A DNA stretch of 64,000 nucleotides from Geotrypetes seraphini (taxonomy: Eukaryota; Chordata; Amphibia; Gymnophiona; Dermophiidae), in NCBI RefSeq assembly GCF_902459505.1, contig NC_047095.1, forward strand, positions 116,003,380 to 116,067,379. The letters are read 5' to 3'. Both the position numbers and the translations under genes were made by a program. Positions 56,401 to 63,545 of this stretch are shown one piece after another. The notes under the pieces are model-generated. The model searched no databases. It was given only the letters and a program-made list of their open reading frames with translations, and had not been told where the DNA came from. Numbering within the stretch: position 1 is the first letter of the stretch; each line of letters opens with the position of its first letter.

Positions 56401-59400
56401 TAGATTTTAAATAGATAGCTTTATGTTTTGGAGTAAAGCCAGGTTTTCAGATGCTTTCGGAATAATTGGAATGAGCCTAGGTTCCGCAGCGGGGCAGGGA
56501 GGTTGTTCCAAAGCTGATGTTTTATTGGACTGATGAGTTGATTCTTATAGCAAAGTTTTTTGTAACCATTTAAATTGTATGACTGTGGCTATGTAAACCA
56601 TATAGGTAATATATAGTATATAAATTTTTTAATAAATAAAATGTGAGGCCTGGCCCAATCAGATCTTAGGCAAGCCTCTACTGAATTACAGTTCACAAAA
56701 GCGCTAAAAACTATTGTTTTCACGCATTTTTATAAATTGAAGTAGTGTATCACGAGTTTCCAGTTTTCAGAAAATTTGGAGAAGGTAGAAAGTTGTAGCA
56801 TTATAGCCATAGTTCCTTGATGAGTCCGATTGTTTTAATGTGATGCTCGTTATTTTATTTTGTAACCTGTTGTGTATGTTGCTGTCTTTTTATTATGGAT
56901 GTTTCGTTGTAATCCGCATAGAGTTGTTGGATATGCGGACTAAACATTTTTTTTAATCACTCATGGCATGTTATCCAAGATTTTCAACACACTACCAGCC
57001 CAACCCATAAGACCGATCTGCTGCATTTCCAGACACACCTCACACACCATCTTCAGTCCTCCCTTTGTCACTTAGGCCTGGATTCACTGGATCGTTGTTC
57101 AGGGTGTCAGGTCAAAACCGCGGAAGACAAAGGCGCGCGCCGACAACTGAGCGCAAGACGGAGGCGCTCACCGAAGAAAATAACTGTTTTTAGGAGTTCC
57201 GACAGGGGTGTGTGTGGGGGAACCCCCCCACTTTACTTTATACAGATCGCGCCGCGTTGTGGGGGCATTGTGGGGGTTTGAGGGGTTGTAACCCCCCACA
57301 TTTTACTGAAAACTTCACTTTTTCCCTAAAAACAGGGAAAAAGTTAAGTTTACAGTATAATGAGGGGGGTTACAACCCCCCAAACCACCCACAACGCCGC
57401 CGCGATCTGTATTAAGTAAAGTGGGGGGGGCTCCCCAACAAACCCCCCCCGTCGGAGCCCCTAAAAACTGTCATTTTCTTCGGCGCGCGCCTCCGTCTTG
57501 CGCTCAGTTGTCGGCGCGCGCCTTTGTCTTCCGCGGTTTTGTCTATGAACCGTTGTTCAGCGATCCGTGGCCGAGTTTTGCCGAGCGACCGATTCACTAT
57601 AGCTTCAGCATGCAAATGATCTGATCGGACGCCCGATCGCTGCAGAGCGATCGAGATGCATGCGGAGATTATCCTTGTTGGCTGTAGATGTCATTTGCGC
57701 TTGCTCTTCGCAAAAGCGAGCTCAAAATAAAGGGGGAGAGCTGGCTGTAGTTTATTTGCTGGCCCTACGAGTGGACATTTTAAAGGAATGATCTTTGTGC
57801 AGCCAGATTATGGAACAGAATATGCTTTAAACCCGCGGGTTAAAACCACAAGCTAGCACTGCGCTTTTGCAGAATATATAAAAAGGTAGTTCGTATGTAT
57901 ATGTATTGTTATTTTACAGTTTTATATTTTTTATTTTGATGGTTGGGGTTGTAACCTCGATACTGGGATTTCGGTGTCAGGTCAAAAGAGCGCCGGGATA
58001 AAGGCGGGCGCAGACAATTGAGCGCAGCGTGGATGTGCGCGCTGCAGAAAATTACTGTTTTTCCGGCTCCGACAGGGGGGGGCATGGGGGGAACCCCCCC
58101 ACTTTACTTAATAGAGATCGCGCCGCATTGTGGGGGCGTTGTAGGGGGTGTGGGGGTTTTCCGTTTTTAGGGAAAAAGTTAAGTTTACAGTAAAATGTGG
58201 AGGGTTACAACCCCCCAAACCCCCCACAACGCCGGCACGATCTCTATTAAGTAAACTGGGGGGGTGCTCCCCAACAAAACCCCCTATCGGCGCCCCTAAA
58301 AACTGTAATTTTCTTCGGCGCGCGCCTTTGTCTTTCGCCGAGTTGTCTACGAACCGGGATTTCAGGTCGGCAGAGAGCAGGAGAGTCGGCCAGGGCAGAA
58401 AGCGATTGGTCCTCGGCAGTCGCTTCATTTCGGATTGGCAAACCCAATCGGTGTTCCTTCTTCTGATCAGTGAATCGATGCCTTCCTTCTCATGCATGCC
58501 CTTTCCCCTCATTTACATAGGCGGGGCGGATCAGGTGGGAGATTGATCGGGCAGAAGGTTAGTGAATCGGGTCGGGATACAATCGCAAACTGGTTGGGAC
58601 AAGATCAGCGAGTTTAGTGAATCTGGCCCTTAACCCTCTCTGCTCACTTTTCCTAAAATTTCCCAGGGAGTCGGTACGAGTTATTTAGTCCCTCCTCAAT
58701 CATAAAAGCTCCTCGAGTCATGCAAATCTTACAGCAGCACTGCGCTCTCATGCCAATCTCCCTCCCAGCCCTAATCTTTGGGGGAATCCGTTGGATCCGT
58801 CCTTTACCTCGTTTCCTGTGGACGGGAGCAATAACAGGGAACAAAAATGGGAAATCTTTAAACAAAGCAAAATAGGAAGCACATATTCCAGGCCTCAGGC
58901 AACAAAAGATCAGACTACAGGCCCTCCTTATATATAAGCCTGGCCTCGGGGCTATATTAGCCAACCATTACCCTCTTATGCACTGGACACAGGCTAGATA
59001 TCCGAATTAGAGAGTGACACGGGGACAAATTTTTCCCCGTCTCCGCAGAAACTCATTTTCCTGTTCCGTCCCCACGACTTCTTTTCCTGTCCCTGCCCCA
59101 TTCCTGCAAGCTCCGTCCTCATCTGCACAAGCCTCAAACGCTTTAAAATCCTAAGTGGCCAAGGCTTGGGCAGTTAAAGGCAGATCTTACAGGAATGGGG
59201 CCGGGACAAACCTCACAGGGACGGGAAAGGACAAATTTGTCCCCGTGTCATTCTCTAATCCGAATCTCTTGCTGGACCAGGTCTTTTGCGTCAGGGGGCA
59301 TGCTGCACTTCGCAGGCTTTGTCTAGTGAGCTAGTCTTGCATCCCCCTCCCCCCCCCCCCACTCTGGTCCAACCCCCGAGAACCCCCTTCACACCACATT

Positions 59401-60546
59401 AAAATCACACACAGACACCAGCTAGTAATAGCCACAGAGCCAAAAATTTTCCAAACTACAAGAAGCACTAAATGCAACACACTTTACACCAGGGATCTCA
59501 AAGTCCCTCCTTGAGGGCCACAATCCAGTCGTGTTTTCAGGATTTCCCCAATGAATATACATTGAAAGCAGTGCATGCACCTAGATCTCATGCATATTCA
59601 TTGGGGGAATCCTAAAAACCCAACTGGATTGCGGCCCTCGGGTTTTCAGGATTCTGAATTTTTTGAGAAAAAGGGGACATTGCATCCACACCTTTCAGGA
59701 AGCAGTGAAATACTTTCTTTAAAAAAGGGAGGGGGGTCTCAAATGCCCATTCAATCTTGGTTCTATAGAGAAATCCAATCCCTAGTCTACATTTTTTTCA
59801 ACCTGGCACATAGATCCTGTATATTCCCTACGGCAGTGGTTCCCAACCCTGTCCTGGAGGAACACCAGGCCAATTGGGTTTTCAGGCTAGCTCTAATGAA
59901 TATGCATGAAGCAAATTTGCATGCCTATCACTTCCATCATATGCAAATCTCTCTCATGCATATTCATTAGGGCTAGCCTGAAAACCCGATTGGCCTGGTG
60001 TTCCTCCAGGACAGGGTTGGGAATCACTGCCCTACGGATTGCAATGCTGCAAGCCCCTGCATGCATGGGAAGAAACCCAGTACAGGATCATCCCTGTCTA
60101 GCAAACCTGGAGTCAGCTGGCATAACCACACTAGGTCACACAAACACCCCCCCACCACAAATACACCTACGTGAATACCTTCACACAACACCACTTAATA
60201 CACTCCAACCCCACAAAAAAAAAAAAAAAAAAAACCTCAACGAGAGAAAACCAAAACTCGGGCAGCTTTTAAAAACTGGCAAACTCCCCCCCTAAAGTTA
60301 CTCCACAACCAACTCCAGACAGAAAGGACGATGAAGTAGGAGCAGCAGGGAACAAAAAAAAAAAAAAGGTGGAATCGGGCCTATTAAACCAAAAGAACAG
60401 TTTGCGTGCCAAGAGAGGCAACAGGTCGGGCTCATCCTTTCAGTTCCTGATATAAACCGGAAAAAAAAGGGGGGGGGTACAAGATTGAGATTCAGGGCGT
60501 CTCTCACCTTCACAAAGAGCTCCACCTGAAGCTGATCCTCCGCCAT
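35334..60546 (-). CDS. clic1: Chloride intracellular channel protein 1 (6 coding exons)
   Basis: Exons (- strand) 60546-60508, 43900-43791, 41442-41317, 37589-37483, 37367-37186 and 35495-35334 total 726 nt, giving 241 aa, the length I know for human CLIC1. CLICs have a GST-omega fold; soluble CLIC1 is a glutaredoxin-like enzyme and can insert into membranes. Visible: [13 protein letters not shown], the redox motif NCPFS with Cys24, Trp35, a NPESNTAG loop, [19 protein letters not shown], and the C-terminal VAKALK. Cys89, Cys178, Cys191 and Cys223 equivalents are kept, but position 59 is Ala instead of the human Cys59. The ATG has a strong context (GCTGCCATGG). Intron 1 is 16.6 kb and repeat-filled. 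Loss of a non-coding 5' exon or alternative first exons cannot be excluded. Confidence 0.96.
36083..36318 (+). mobile_element. tRNA-derived SINE
   Basis: Box A gcaattagagcttcagcctc region, box B ggttcgaatcc, a shared middle (caagtcacttaatcc, aggtacattaga) and a poly-A end. The most complete of the SINEs here; it lies in clic1 intron 5. Confidence 0.8.
36337..37157. mobile_element. CCGTATTTTC palindromic element (copy 2)
   Basis: CCGTATTTTCACGTAGAT ... GCGAGAAAATACGG flanked by TA. The interior has the same C-rich minisatellite and a larger palindrome (gtttccggatgccagc and complement) centred on tctctgacgtcagaga near 36849. It ends 28 bp from the clic1 exon 5 donor. Confidence 0.88.
37186..37367 (-). 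CDS. clic1: clic1 exon 5
   Basis: Acceptor cctattag|ACTTGGAG, donor TACAG|gtgaga, 182 nt. Encodes [20 protein letters not shown], the acidic loop [13 protein letters not shown], and [19 protein letters not shown] palindromic transposable element ends only 28 bp beyond its donor (see 36337-37157). Confidence 0.96.
37483..37589 (-). CDS. clic1: clic1 exon 4
   Basis: Acceptor cttcag|ATATCCC, donor CCCAA|gtgagt, 107 nt. Encodes [20 protein letters not shown], then [16 protein letters not shown], the linker and first helices of the all-alpha domain. There is an extra Cys in IKNCRP, where human has IKNSNP. Confidence 0.95.
38040..38312. repeat. Helitron minisatellite, left part
   Basis: Tandem units built from ggacagggggagcaggaaag and ggaggtaaaaggaagggag, about 70 bp each. 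Interrupted by the LTR and continuing at 39503-39835. Confidence 0.85.
38313..39502. mobile_element. Probable solo LTR (retroviral/Gypsy-type fossil)
   Basis: About 1190 bp, begins TGTAACC and ends AGTCA (TG...CA), flanked by AAAA on both sides; removing it restores the minisatellite phrase ggtaaaaggaagg exactly. An aataaac polyadenylation signal lies near 39310. No internal coding region is present. Family cannot be named from ends alone. It is younger than the Helitron that hosts it. Confidence 0.6.
39896..40207. mobile_element. hAT-type element right part
   Basis: Closely related to 45762-46216 (ggagaagcttccgcccac, caaggccattcaccgctcca, ctgtccctg/gcccgcagtgagcac) and ends tgtcattctcta. 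The left terminus is replaced by the Helitron. Confidence 0.65.
40208..40640 (+). mobile_element. CR1/L2-clade LINE 3' end
   Basis: Degraded [20 protein letters not shown] motif, then UTR and an A-rich end (aacaaacaaaacaaaac). Likely the continuation of the LINE piece at 37745-37797. Confidence 0.6.
40718..41195. mobile_element. hAT-type element with short 215-bp array
   Basis: TAGAGAATGACACAGTG ... GTGTCATTCTCTA with perfect flanks ccccacag. Same family as 24298-25157 but only about 1.5 tandem units. It ends 122 bp from clic1 exon 3. Confidence 0.92.
41317..41442 (-). CDS. clic1: clic1 exon 3
   Basis: Acceptor cattatag|GAAGCCAG, donor CCAAA|gtgcgt, 126 nt. Encodes [20 protein letters not shown], then [21 protein letters not shown]. 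Residue 59 is Ala (IAPG), where human CLIC1 has Cys (LCPG). Confidence 0.95.
41530..41940. mobile_element. hAT-type element fragment (AAGGGGTCTCCAAAC)
   Basis: The left end ccaaggggtctccaaac and gagggccacattgagtactt match the element at 8749-9481. The right terminus was not found. Confidence 0.6.
42057..42237. mobile_element. hAT-type palindromic MITE (CAGGGGTGTCAAAG)
   Basis: CAGGGGTGTCAAAGTCC ... GACTTTGACGCCTG with direct repeat tgctctagtc on both sides. Confidence 0.88.
42385..42500 (-). mobile_element. CR1-type tail fragment
   Basis: cataagaaatacctcactgg ... cagccaatccaggtccc, the reverse tail seen also at 46268 and 51094. Confidence 0.6.
42565..43194. mobile_element. hAT-type element with 30-bp minisatellite, copy 2
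   Basis: TAGAGGTCTGCACGGG ... CGTGCAACTCTCTA with perfect flanks gtctaatc. Minisatellite of gggtggggatggagaggatc units at 42893-43170. It carries an extra block near 42770-42855 (cacaaggaaaacagcagcgc) that is absent from 8038-8540. Confidence 0.92.
43791..43900 (-). CDS. clic1: clic1 exon 2
   Basis: Acceptor ttcttctag|GCTGGTAG, donor AAGAG|gtgagc, 110 nt. Encodes [20 protein letters not shown], then [16 protein letters not shown]. It contains the active-site Cys24 (NCPF), and Trp35 and Lys37 of the putative transmembrane helix. Confidence 0.96.
43978..44614. mobile_element. hAT-type MITE (CAGCGGTCTCAAAC) with inserted/rearranged fold-back core
   Basis: Ends CAGCGGTCTCAAACTC / GAGTTTGAGACCACTG, flanks ctttatat / ctctatat. 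The core 44226-44600 is a fold-back (ttttgaggccctcggtatta / taatactgagggcctcaaag; aaaacttgtgcctttaaggg / its complement), not present in the sister copies. It lies 78 bp upstream of clic1 exon 2. Confidence 0.85.
44640..45761. other. clic1 intron 1 sequence, unclassified
   Basis: Contains a LINE-tail-like piece at 45205-45310 (ttatatcccgcctttccc, reversed) but otherwise no recognised element or exon. Open stretches at 44849-45265 and 45390-45734 show no known motif. Confidence 0.35.
45762..46216. mobile_element. hAT-type element (TAGACGGGGAGAAACAC)
   Basis: TAGACGGGGAGAAACAC ... ACTGTGTCATTCTCTA with perfect flanks attcagac. Contains a small dyad caaggccattcaccgc / gcggtggatggccttg. Related to 39896-40207. 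Confidence 0.88.
46268..46545 (-). mobile_element. CR1-type LINE 3' fragment
   Basis: Reverse tail: cataagaactgggtcatacc ... catgtctttctcaataacaa ... ccgctcttaccacaacctc. Nearly the same sequence as 51094-51370. Confidence 0.75.
46961..47309. mobile_element. hAT-type element (CAGGGAACGATTAACC)
   Basis: Ends CAGGGAACGATTAACC / ATTAATCCTGCCCTG, flanks gttaaacg / gttacacg (7 of 8). Interior has aggcacgtgcctagagccc near one end and gtgtgcctaggggccc near the other. Confidence 0.82.
47360..47640 (-). mobile_element. CR1-type LINE 3' fragment
   Basis: The - strand encodes [20 protein letters not shown] at its right end; the left part is the 3' UTR (gaagccctccccagccc). Confidence 0.65.
48225..48580. 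repeat. Fold-back element with cctcaggaag-type core
   Basis: Arms tagaccttcgttttatttct / agaaataaaacgaaggtcta and ttcaaaaccttt / aaaggttttgaa; the loop holds ggccgtgtttcggtaaaaca and cttcctcaggggg, the same type of central motif as the 324-bp palindrome at 9499. Confidence 0.75.
49150..49366 (+). mobile_element. tRNA-derived SINE
   Basis: catagtggttagaggttctg (box A region), degenerate box B gggtttaaaaccc, the shared body ctgggcaagttacctaatcc and aggtacattaga, and the tail aaaataaaataaataaa. Confidence 0.75.
49370..51090. other. clic1 intron 1, low-copy stretch
   Basis: The longest stretch here without a recognised transposon. GC content rises around 49590-50200, and overlapping open stretches of 113-134 codons exist on both strands, but none shows a domain, splice pattern or start context that would support a gene. 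Confidence 0.4.
51094..51592 (-). mobile_element. CR1-type LINE 3' fragment
   Basis: Starts aatataagaatagtcttactgg. The - strand encodes [20 protein letters not shown] ... [20 protein letters not shown], close to the CR1 consensus for this clade. Confidence 0.8.
51600..51862 (+). mobile_element. CR1-type LINE 3' fragment
   Basis: Forward tail (cttcacccagaaagtggtag ... ggcaattcttatgttct), adjacent and inverted relative to 51094-51592. Confidence 0.75.
52285..53140 (+). mobile_element. Mariner (Tc1/mariner) relic split by a hAT MITE
   Basis: Conceptual pieces match mariner transposase: [49 protein letters not shown] (with [13 protein letters not shown]) and, after the [24 protein letters not shown]. 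The catalytic GDxTW block is visible (GDKTW). Several frameshifts and a central deletion show that it is dead. Confidence 0.88.
52850..53022. mobile_element. hAT-type palindromic MITE inside the mariner
   Basis: CTGGGATCTCAAAGTCC ... GGACTTTGAGACCCCTG with the perfect duplication aagtaaag. It postdates the mariner. Confidence 0.92.
53141..54160. other. clic1 intron 1, unclassified
   Basis: No recognised repeat or exon. Open stretches of 93 and 116 codons have no recognisable motif. Confidence 0.35.
54165..54670 (+). mobile_element. CR1/L2-clade LINE 3' end
   Basis: Encodes an open 115-codon tail: [20 protein letters not shown] ... [20 protein letters not shown] ... [13 protein letters not shown], then the 3' UTR. 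Its reverse complement is the source of the 154-bp tandem array at 55864-56560. Confidence 0.82.
54903..55058. mobile_element. Palindromic MITE (gggctcctttttacaaagg)
   Basis: Arms gggctcctttttacaaagg / cctttgtaaaaggagccc with a GC-richer middle (gcgctaaaaacgctagcgc). Confidence 0.75.
55063..55860 (-). mobile_element. CR1/L2-clade LINE 3' region, split by a MITE
   Basis: Starts with the reversed tail aataataataataac ... gtataccgcaataccag and resumes at 55632 (tagaatgacagtgttctatc). It is continuous with the tandem array to its right. Confidence 0.65.
55214..55631. mobile_element. Palindromic MITE with 8-9-bp duplication, copy 1
   Basis: GGTGTCAGGTCAAAAGC ... GTTGTCTATGAACC, flanks gagaatggt on both sides. 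Beyond the outer 10 bp the two arms are near-complementary to the centre (cactttttccct / agggaaaaagt). GC-rich and without coding capacity. Either Mutator-like (9-bp) or hAT-like (8-bp). Confidence 0.88.
55864..56560. repeat. Tandem array, 154-bp unit, about 4.5 copies
   Basis: ggttccgcagcggggcaggg begins at 55864, 56018, 56172, 56326 and 56480: four exact 154-bp intervals. Units are nearly identical and are the reverse complement of the LINE 3' coding end at 54430-54530. Confidence 0.95.
57103..57551. mobile_element. Palindromic MITE with 9-bp duplication, copy 2
   Basis: GGTGTCAGGTCAAAACC ... GTCTATGAACC, flanks gttgttcag. Arms match almost perfectly after the first 10 bp (cgcggaagacaaaggcgcgc and complement). 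Confidence 0.92.
57973..58355. mobile_element. Palindromic MITE with 8-bp duplication, copy 3
   Basis: GGTGTCAGGTCAAAAGAG ... GTTGTCTACGAACC, flanks gggatttc. Shorter than copies 1 and 2: the gaaaacttcactttttccct part of the core is shortened. Confidence 0.9.
59008..59257. mobile_element. hAT-type MITE (TAGAGAGTGACACGGGG)
   Basis: TAGAGAGTGACACGGGGAC ... GTCCCCGTGTCATTCTCTA with perfect flanks atccgaat. A small relative of 24298-25157 without the tandem array. Confidence 0.92.
59490..59640. mobile_element. hAT-type palindromic MITE, right end lost
   Basis: CAGGGATCTCAAAGTCC start, the usual arms, then breaks off at gcggccctcg. Confidence 0.8.
59834..60029. mobile_element. hAT-type palindromic MITE (CAGTGGTTCCC)
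   Basis: CAGTGGTTCCCAACCCTG ... CAGGGTTGGGAATCACTG with the perfect duplication ccctacgg. Nearly identical to the reverse complement of 11261-11456. Confidence 0.92.
60508..60546 (-). CDS. clic1: clic1 exon 1
   Basis: Encodes the N-terminal 13 residues [13 protein letters not shown], ending in AAG|gtgaga (phase 0). The start codon sits in GCTGCCATGG, a near-ideal initiation context. The first beta strand of the thioredoxin-like domain is recognisable (QVELFVK). Confidence 0.93.
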
Positions 60547-61017
60547 GGCAGCCAAACACCAGCAAAGCCCGAGCAGAAAGTTGCCACCCTACAACTCTGC
60601 AGCCCAAACTTTCCCTTAAAAAAAAAAAAAATAAAGATCGGACCACAGATCTGCAGCAGAGACCCCCCGATCAAGCTTCTCAGGCTCAAACAAGTTCCCC
60701 AGCAAAAATCCACGAGGGGGGGGGGGTGAAATCCCACCTAGACGCAAAACATCCGACAGTTCGTGCAAGGCTAAGCTCGGCTTAGCGGGGCCGAGCTCTC
60801 TCCACCGTCCCACCCACACTTCTACTAAAACTATGAGAGCAGAGAGACGGAGCTTGTGAGTTTGTTTTTTTTCATGCAAAATGAGAAATATAACCACACC
60901 CAGGAAACAGGAACAGCCTTTGCAAAGGCACTGAGCTTAGCCTTATACAGCCCAGCTCAGATCCTGGGGAAAAGAAAACAACAACAACAAAAAAAAGCTA
61001 GAACTTAAAACTTTCCT
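60547..61017. promoter_or_regulatory. Upstream flank and probable 5' UTR/promoter of clic1
   Basis: Sequence upstream of the clic1 ATG. It contains no recognised transposon and modestly raised GC (60660-60820). No TATA box or CpG island could be firmly identified, so the transcription start is unknown. Confidence 0.35.
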
Positions 61018-61029
61018 ACTCCTTCCTTT

Positions 61030-61637
61030 TATGTATAACAATTTTTATTGAAAGAATCAAATAAATCAGTACAATAGGATAATACAAAAATACATTCACT
61101 ACAATAAGAATTACAATAATATTTCATACACATTTAAATCATTCTTTCAAATTTAATTTTCCATATGAATTAATTCAATCTTATCTACACCCCCCTTAAT
61201 TCCATCCCCTACCCACTATGTTCCCCTAAATGAAATCCCTCACCCTGGATGAAAGTTGACAAAAATAAAGAGTTAAAATAAATAACTGGAATGTAATTAG
61301 TAAACCTAATTTTCATAATAAATCATTGATAACCAAACTTCGTATTTTTGGTGAAAGATTCTGAATATAAGGATCCCAAACGTCCATAAAAAGACGAGTT
61401 TTTTTAAGGCGAACCTCGAACCTCCCAACTCTCAAATAAAAATAAGCGATGTAATTGATTCCTCCAATGCCAAAAACTTGGATTCTTTCTGCAACCAAAA
61501 TTGCATAATACATTTAGGCCCAATCATACAGGCTTTCTGAAATAAAAGACATTTTAGTTGGCCAAAAACCCCACAAGCTGATGCTTTACCAAAAATGATT
61601 CCCCTAGGACAACCCACTATCGAATTACCCCATAAAA
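61030..61637 (-). mobile_element. L1-like LINE 3' end with 12-bp target duplication
   Basis: Second copy of the LINE at 3075-4393 (same tatgtataacaattttta start and the zf-RVT upstream region KCLLFQKACMIGPKCIM). Flanked by actccttccttt on both sides (61018-61029, 61638-61649). It is 5'-truncated. Confidence 0.88.
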
Positions 61638-61765
61638 ACTCCTTCCTTTAAAAAAAAATAATAATAATAATTTGCTAACTGACTTCATACAAGAGGACTA
61701 AGCCCACTTCGGCTGTCTCCTCTTTTTGGTCATACTCCCAAGACAAGTTCTCCTACATAGGGAAT

Positions 61766-61945
61766 GGAATTAAGGGGGGTGTAGATAAGATTGAATTAAT
61801 TCATATGGAAATTAAATTTGAAAGAATGATTTAAATGTGTATGAAATATTATTGTAATTCTTATTGTATTGAATATATTTTTGTATTATCCTATTGTACT
61901 GATTATTTGATTCTTTCAATAAAAATTGTTATACATAAAATAATA
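61766..61945 (+). mobile_element. L1-like LINE 3' UTR, inverted copy
   Basis: Forward version of the same 3' UTR (attgaattaattcatatgg ... ctttcaataaaaattgttat), 130 bp from and opposite to 61030-61637. Confidence 0.85.
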
Positions 61946-62063
61946 ATTTTCCCGGCCTAATTGTGTGCTTTTCTTTGGGGCTTGAAATAAAGGTGTTTTT
62001 TTTGGGGGGGGGATGCACCTTTTTAAAGTCTGGCTGGTTTGTACTGTAGGTGTGGCCCTAGAA

Positions 62064-62596
62064 CAGGGGTGGCCAACTCCAGTCCTCGAGGGCCAGAATC
62101 CAGTCGGGTTTCCCCCAATGAATATGCATTGAAAGCAGTGCATGCAAATAGATCTCATGCATATTCATTGAGGAAATCCTGAAAACCCAACCAGATTCTG
62201 GCCCTCGAGGACCGGAATTGCCCACCCATGCCTTAGAACAGGGGTAGGGAACTCCGGTCCTCGAGAGCCGTATTCCAGTCGGGTTTTCAGGATTTCCCCA
62301 ATGAATATGTATTTAAAGCAGTGCATGCAAATAGATCTCATGCATATTCATTGAGGAAATCCTGAAAACCCGACTGGATTCCGGCCCTCGAGGACCAGAA
62401 TTGCCCACCCATGTCATAGAACAGGGGTAGGGAACTCCGGTCCTCAAGAGCTGTATTCCAGTCGGGTTTTCAGGATTTACCCAATGAATATGCATTTAAA
62501 GCAGTGCATGCAAATAGGTCTCATGCATATTCATTGAGGAAATCCTGAAAACCCGACTGGATTCCGGCCCTCGAGGACTGGAATTGTCCACCCCTG
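62064..62596. mobile_element. Tandem trimer of hAT hairpin MITEs
   Basis: Units 62064-62230, 62239-62413 and 62422-62596 are separated by 8-bp spacers ccttagaa and tcatagaa. The whole is flanked by a perfect 8-bp duplication ccctagaa (62056-62063, 62597-62604). Units 2 and 3 with their spacer equal the dimer at 4458-4815. The first arm of unit 1 has a short deletion. Confidence 0.92.
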
Positions 62597-62714
62597 CCCT
62601 AGAAGGACAGTGCTGTGCAGATAAAATAGGCCCAATGATTTGACAAAAGATAATCTATCTAAGCCCTAGCCACAGCGGAATCCCACGTCACGGCCCGTCA
62701 CCAGCTCCTGACTC

Positions 62715-62895
62715 CACCTCCTCTCGGCGTTGTACTTTAAATCTTCGGGCAAGCTGCCGCACAGCATCAATGAGCACACCTGCCCCAGGAAGTAGAATGA
62801 AGGGTTCCGGGGCAGGCCTGCTCATTGATGCTGTGCGGCGGCTGCCCCGAAGATACAGAGTACAACATCAGGTGGGAGGGAGGGCACCAACCGCC
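62715..62895. repeat. Fold-back repeat
   Basis: Arms cgcacagcatcaatgagca / tgctcattgatgctgtgcg and cctgccccaggaa / ttccggggcagg. Confidence 0.75.
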
Positions 62896-62999
62896 AATTT
62901 TTGGGGAGACCATGTCCCTGAGTTCTCTGGGAGGTGTATAAGGAGGGGCAGCAGAATGAACACATTTGTAGGTCAGCAATAGGAGTTTGAACTGTCCTA

Positions 63000-63240
63000 T
63001 CAGACTTTCAGGAAGTCAATTAAAACCTATCTCTTTGATAAATTTCTCTGACCCCATTCCTGCCTTGATGTATCTTTAAAATGCCTCCAGATAAATTTGA
63101 CTAATCTTAACATGCTAATGTAATTTGAAAGTCTTTTTTTTGTAACATTGCTGTCTGTATACAGTCTCTTCGTCTGTAAACCGCTCTGAATTGCTTGTGG
63201 TACTGCGGTATATAAAAATAAAGTTGTTATTATTATCACT
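63000..63240 (+). mobile_element. CR1/L2-clade LINE 3' end with (TTA)n tail
   Basis: tcaggaagtcaattaaaacc ([10 protein letters not shown]-like) ... gtaaaccgctctgaattgct ... gcggtatataaaaataaagt then ttattatt. Confidence 0.7.
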
Positions 63241-63384
63241 TTTGGGTCAGCAATAGGAGCTTGAGCTGTATGTGAAGACAGATAGGGAGCCAGTGAAGTG
63301 ATTTAAGGAGAGGGGTGACATGAGTGTAGCAAGGTTGGTAGAACTGCCTAGGTCTTATTTCACATTCATTTCATTTACCAAAAT

Positions 63385-63545
63385 GAAAGAGGAACTCCTC
63401 TCTTATGAAGAAAGGCTAAAGAGGTTAGGGCTCTTCAGTTTGGAGAGGGCTGAGGAGGAGATAGGATTGAGGTCTACAAAATCCTGGGTGGTGTAGTAGA
63501 GAGCAGGTAAAAGTGAATTGATTTTTTACTTTCAAAAATTAGAAA
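63385..63545 (+). mobile_element. CR1-type LINE fragment
   Basis: Encodes MKEELLSYEERLKRLGLFSL, then frameshifts; truncated on both sides. Confidence 0.6.

Larger units (their letters stand above)
57075..58629. mobile_element. Harbinger-like element holding two MITEs
   Basis: Ends GGCCTGGATTCACTGGATC / TTTAGTGAATCTGGCCC, flanked by TTA (3 bp, PIF/Harbinger style). The interior is rich in gatcg palindromes and non-coding. Two copies of the GGTGTCAGG MITE are nested in it. Confidence 0.7.

Noticed and set aside
57412-58546. Several 60-130 codon open stretches on both strands
   Set aside because: They mirror each other because the underlying MITEs are palindromes; no coding signal.
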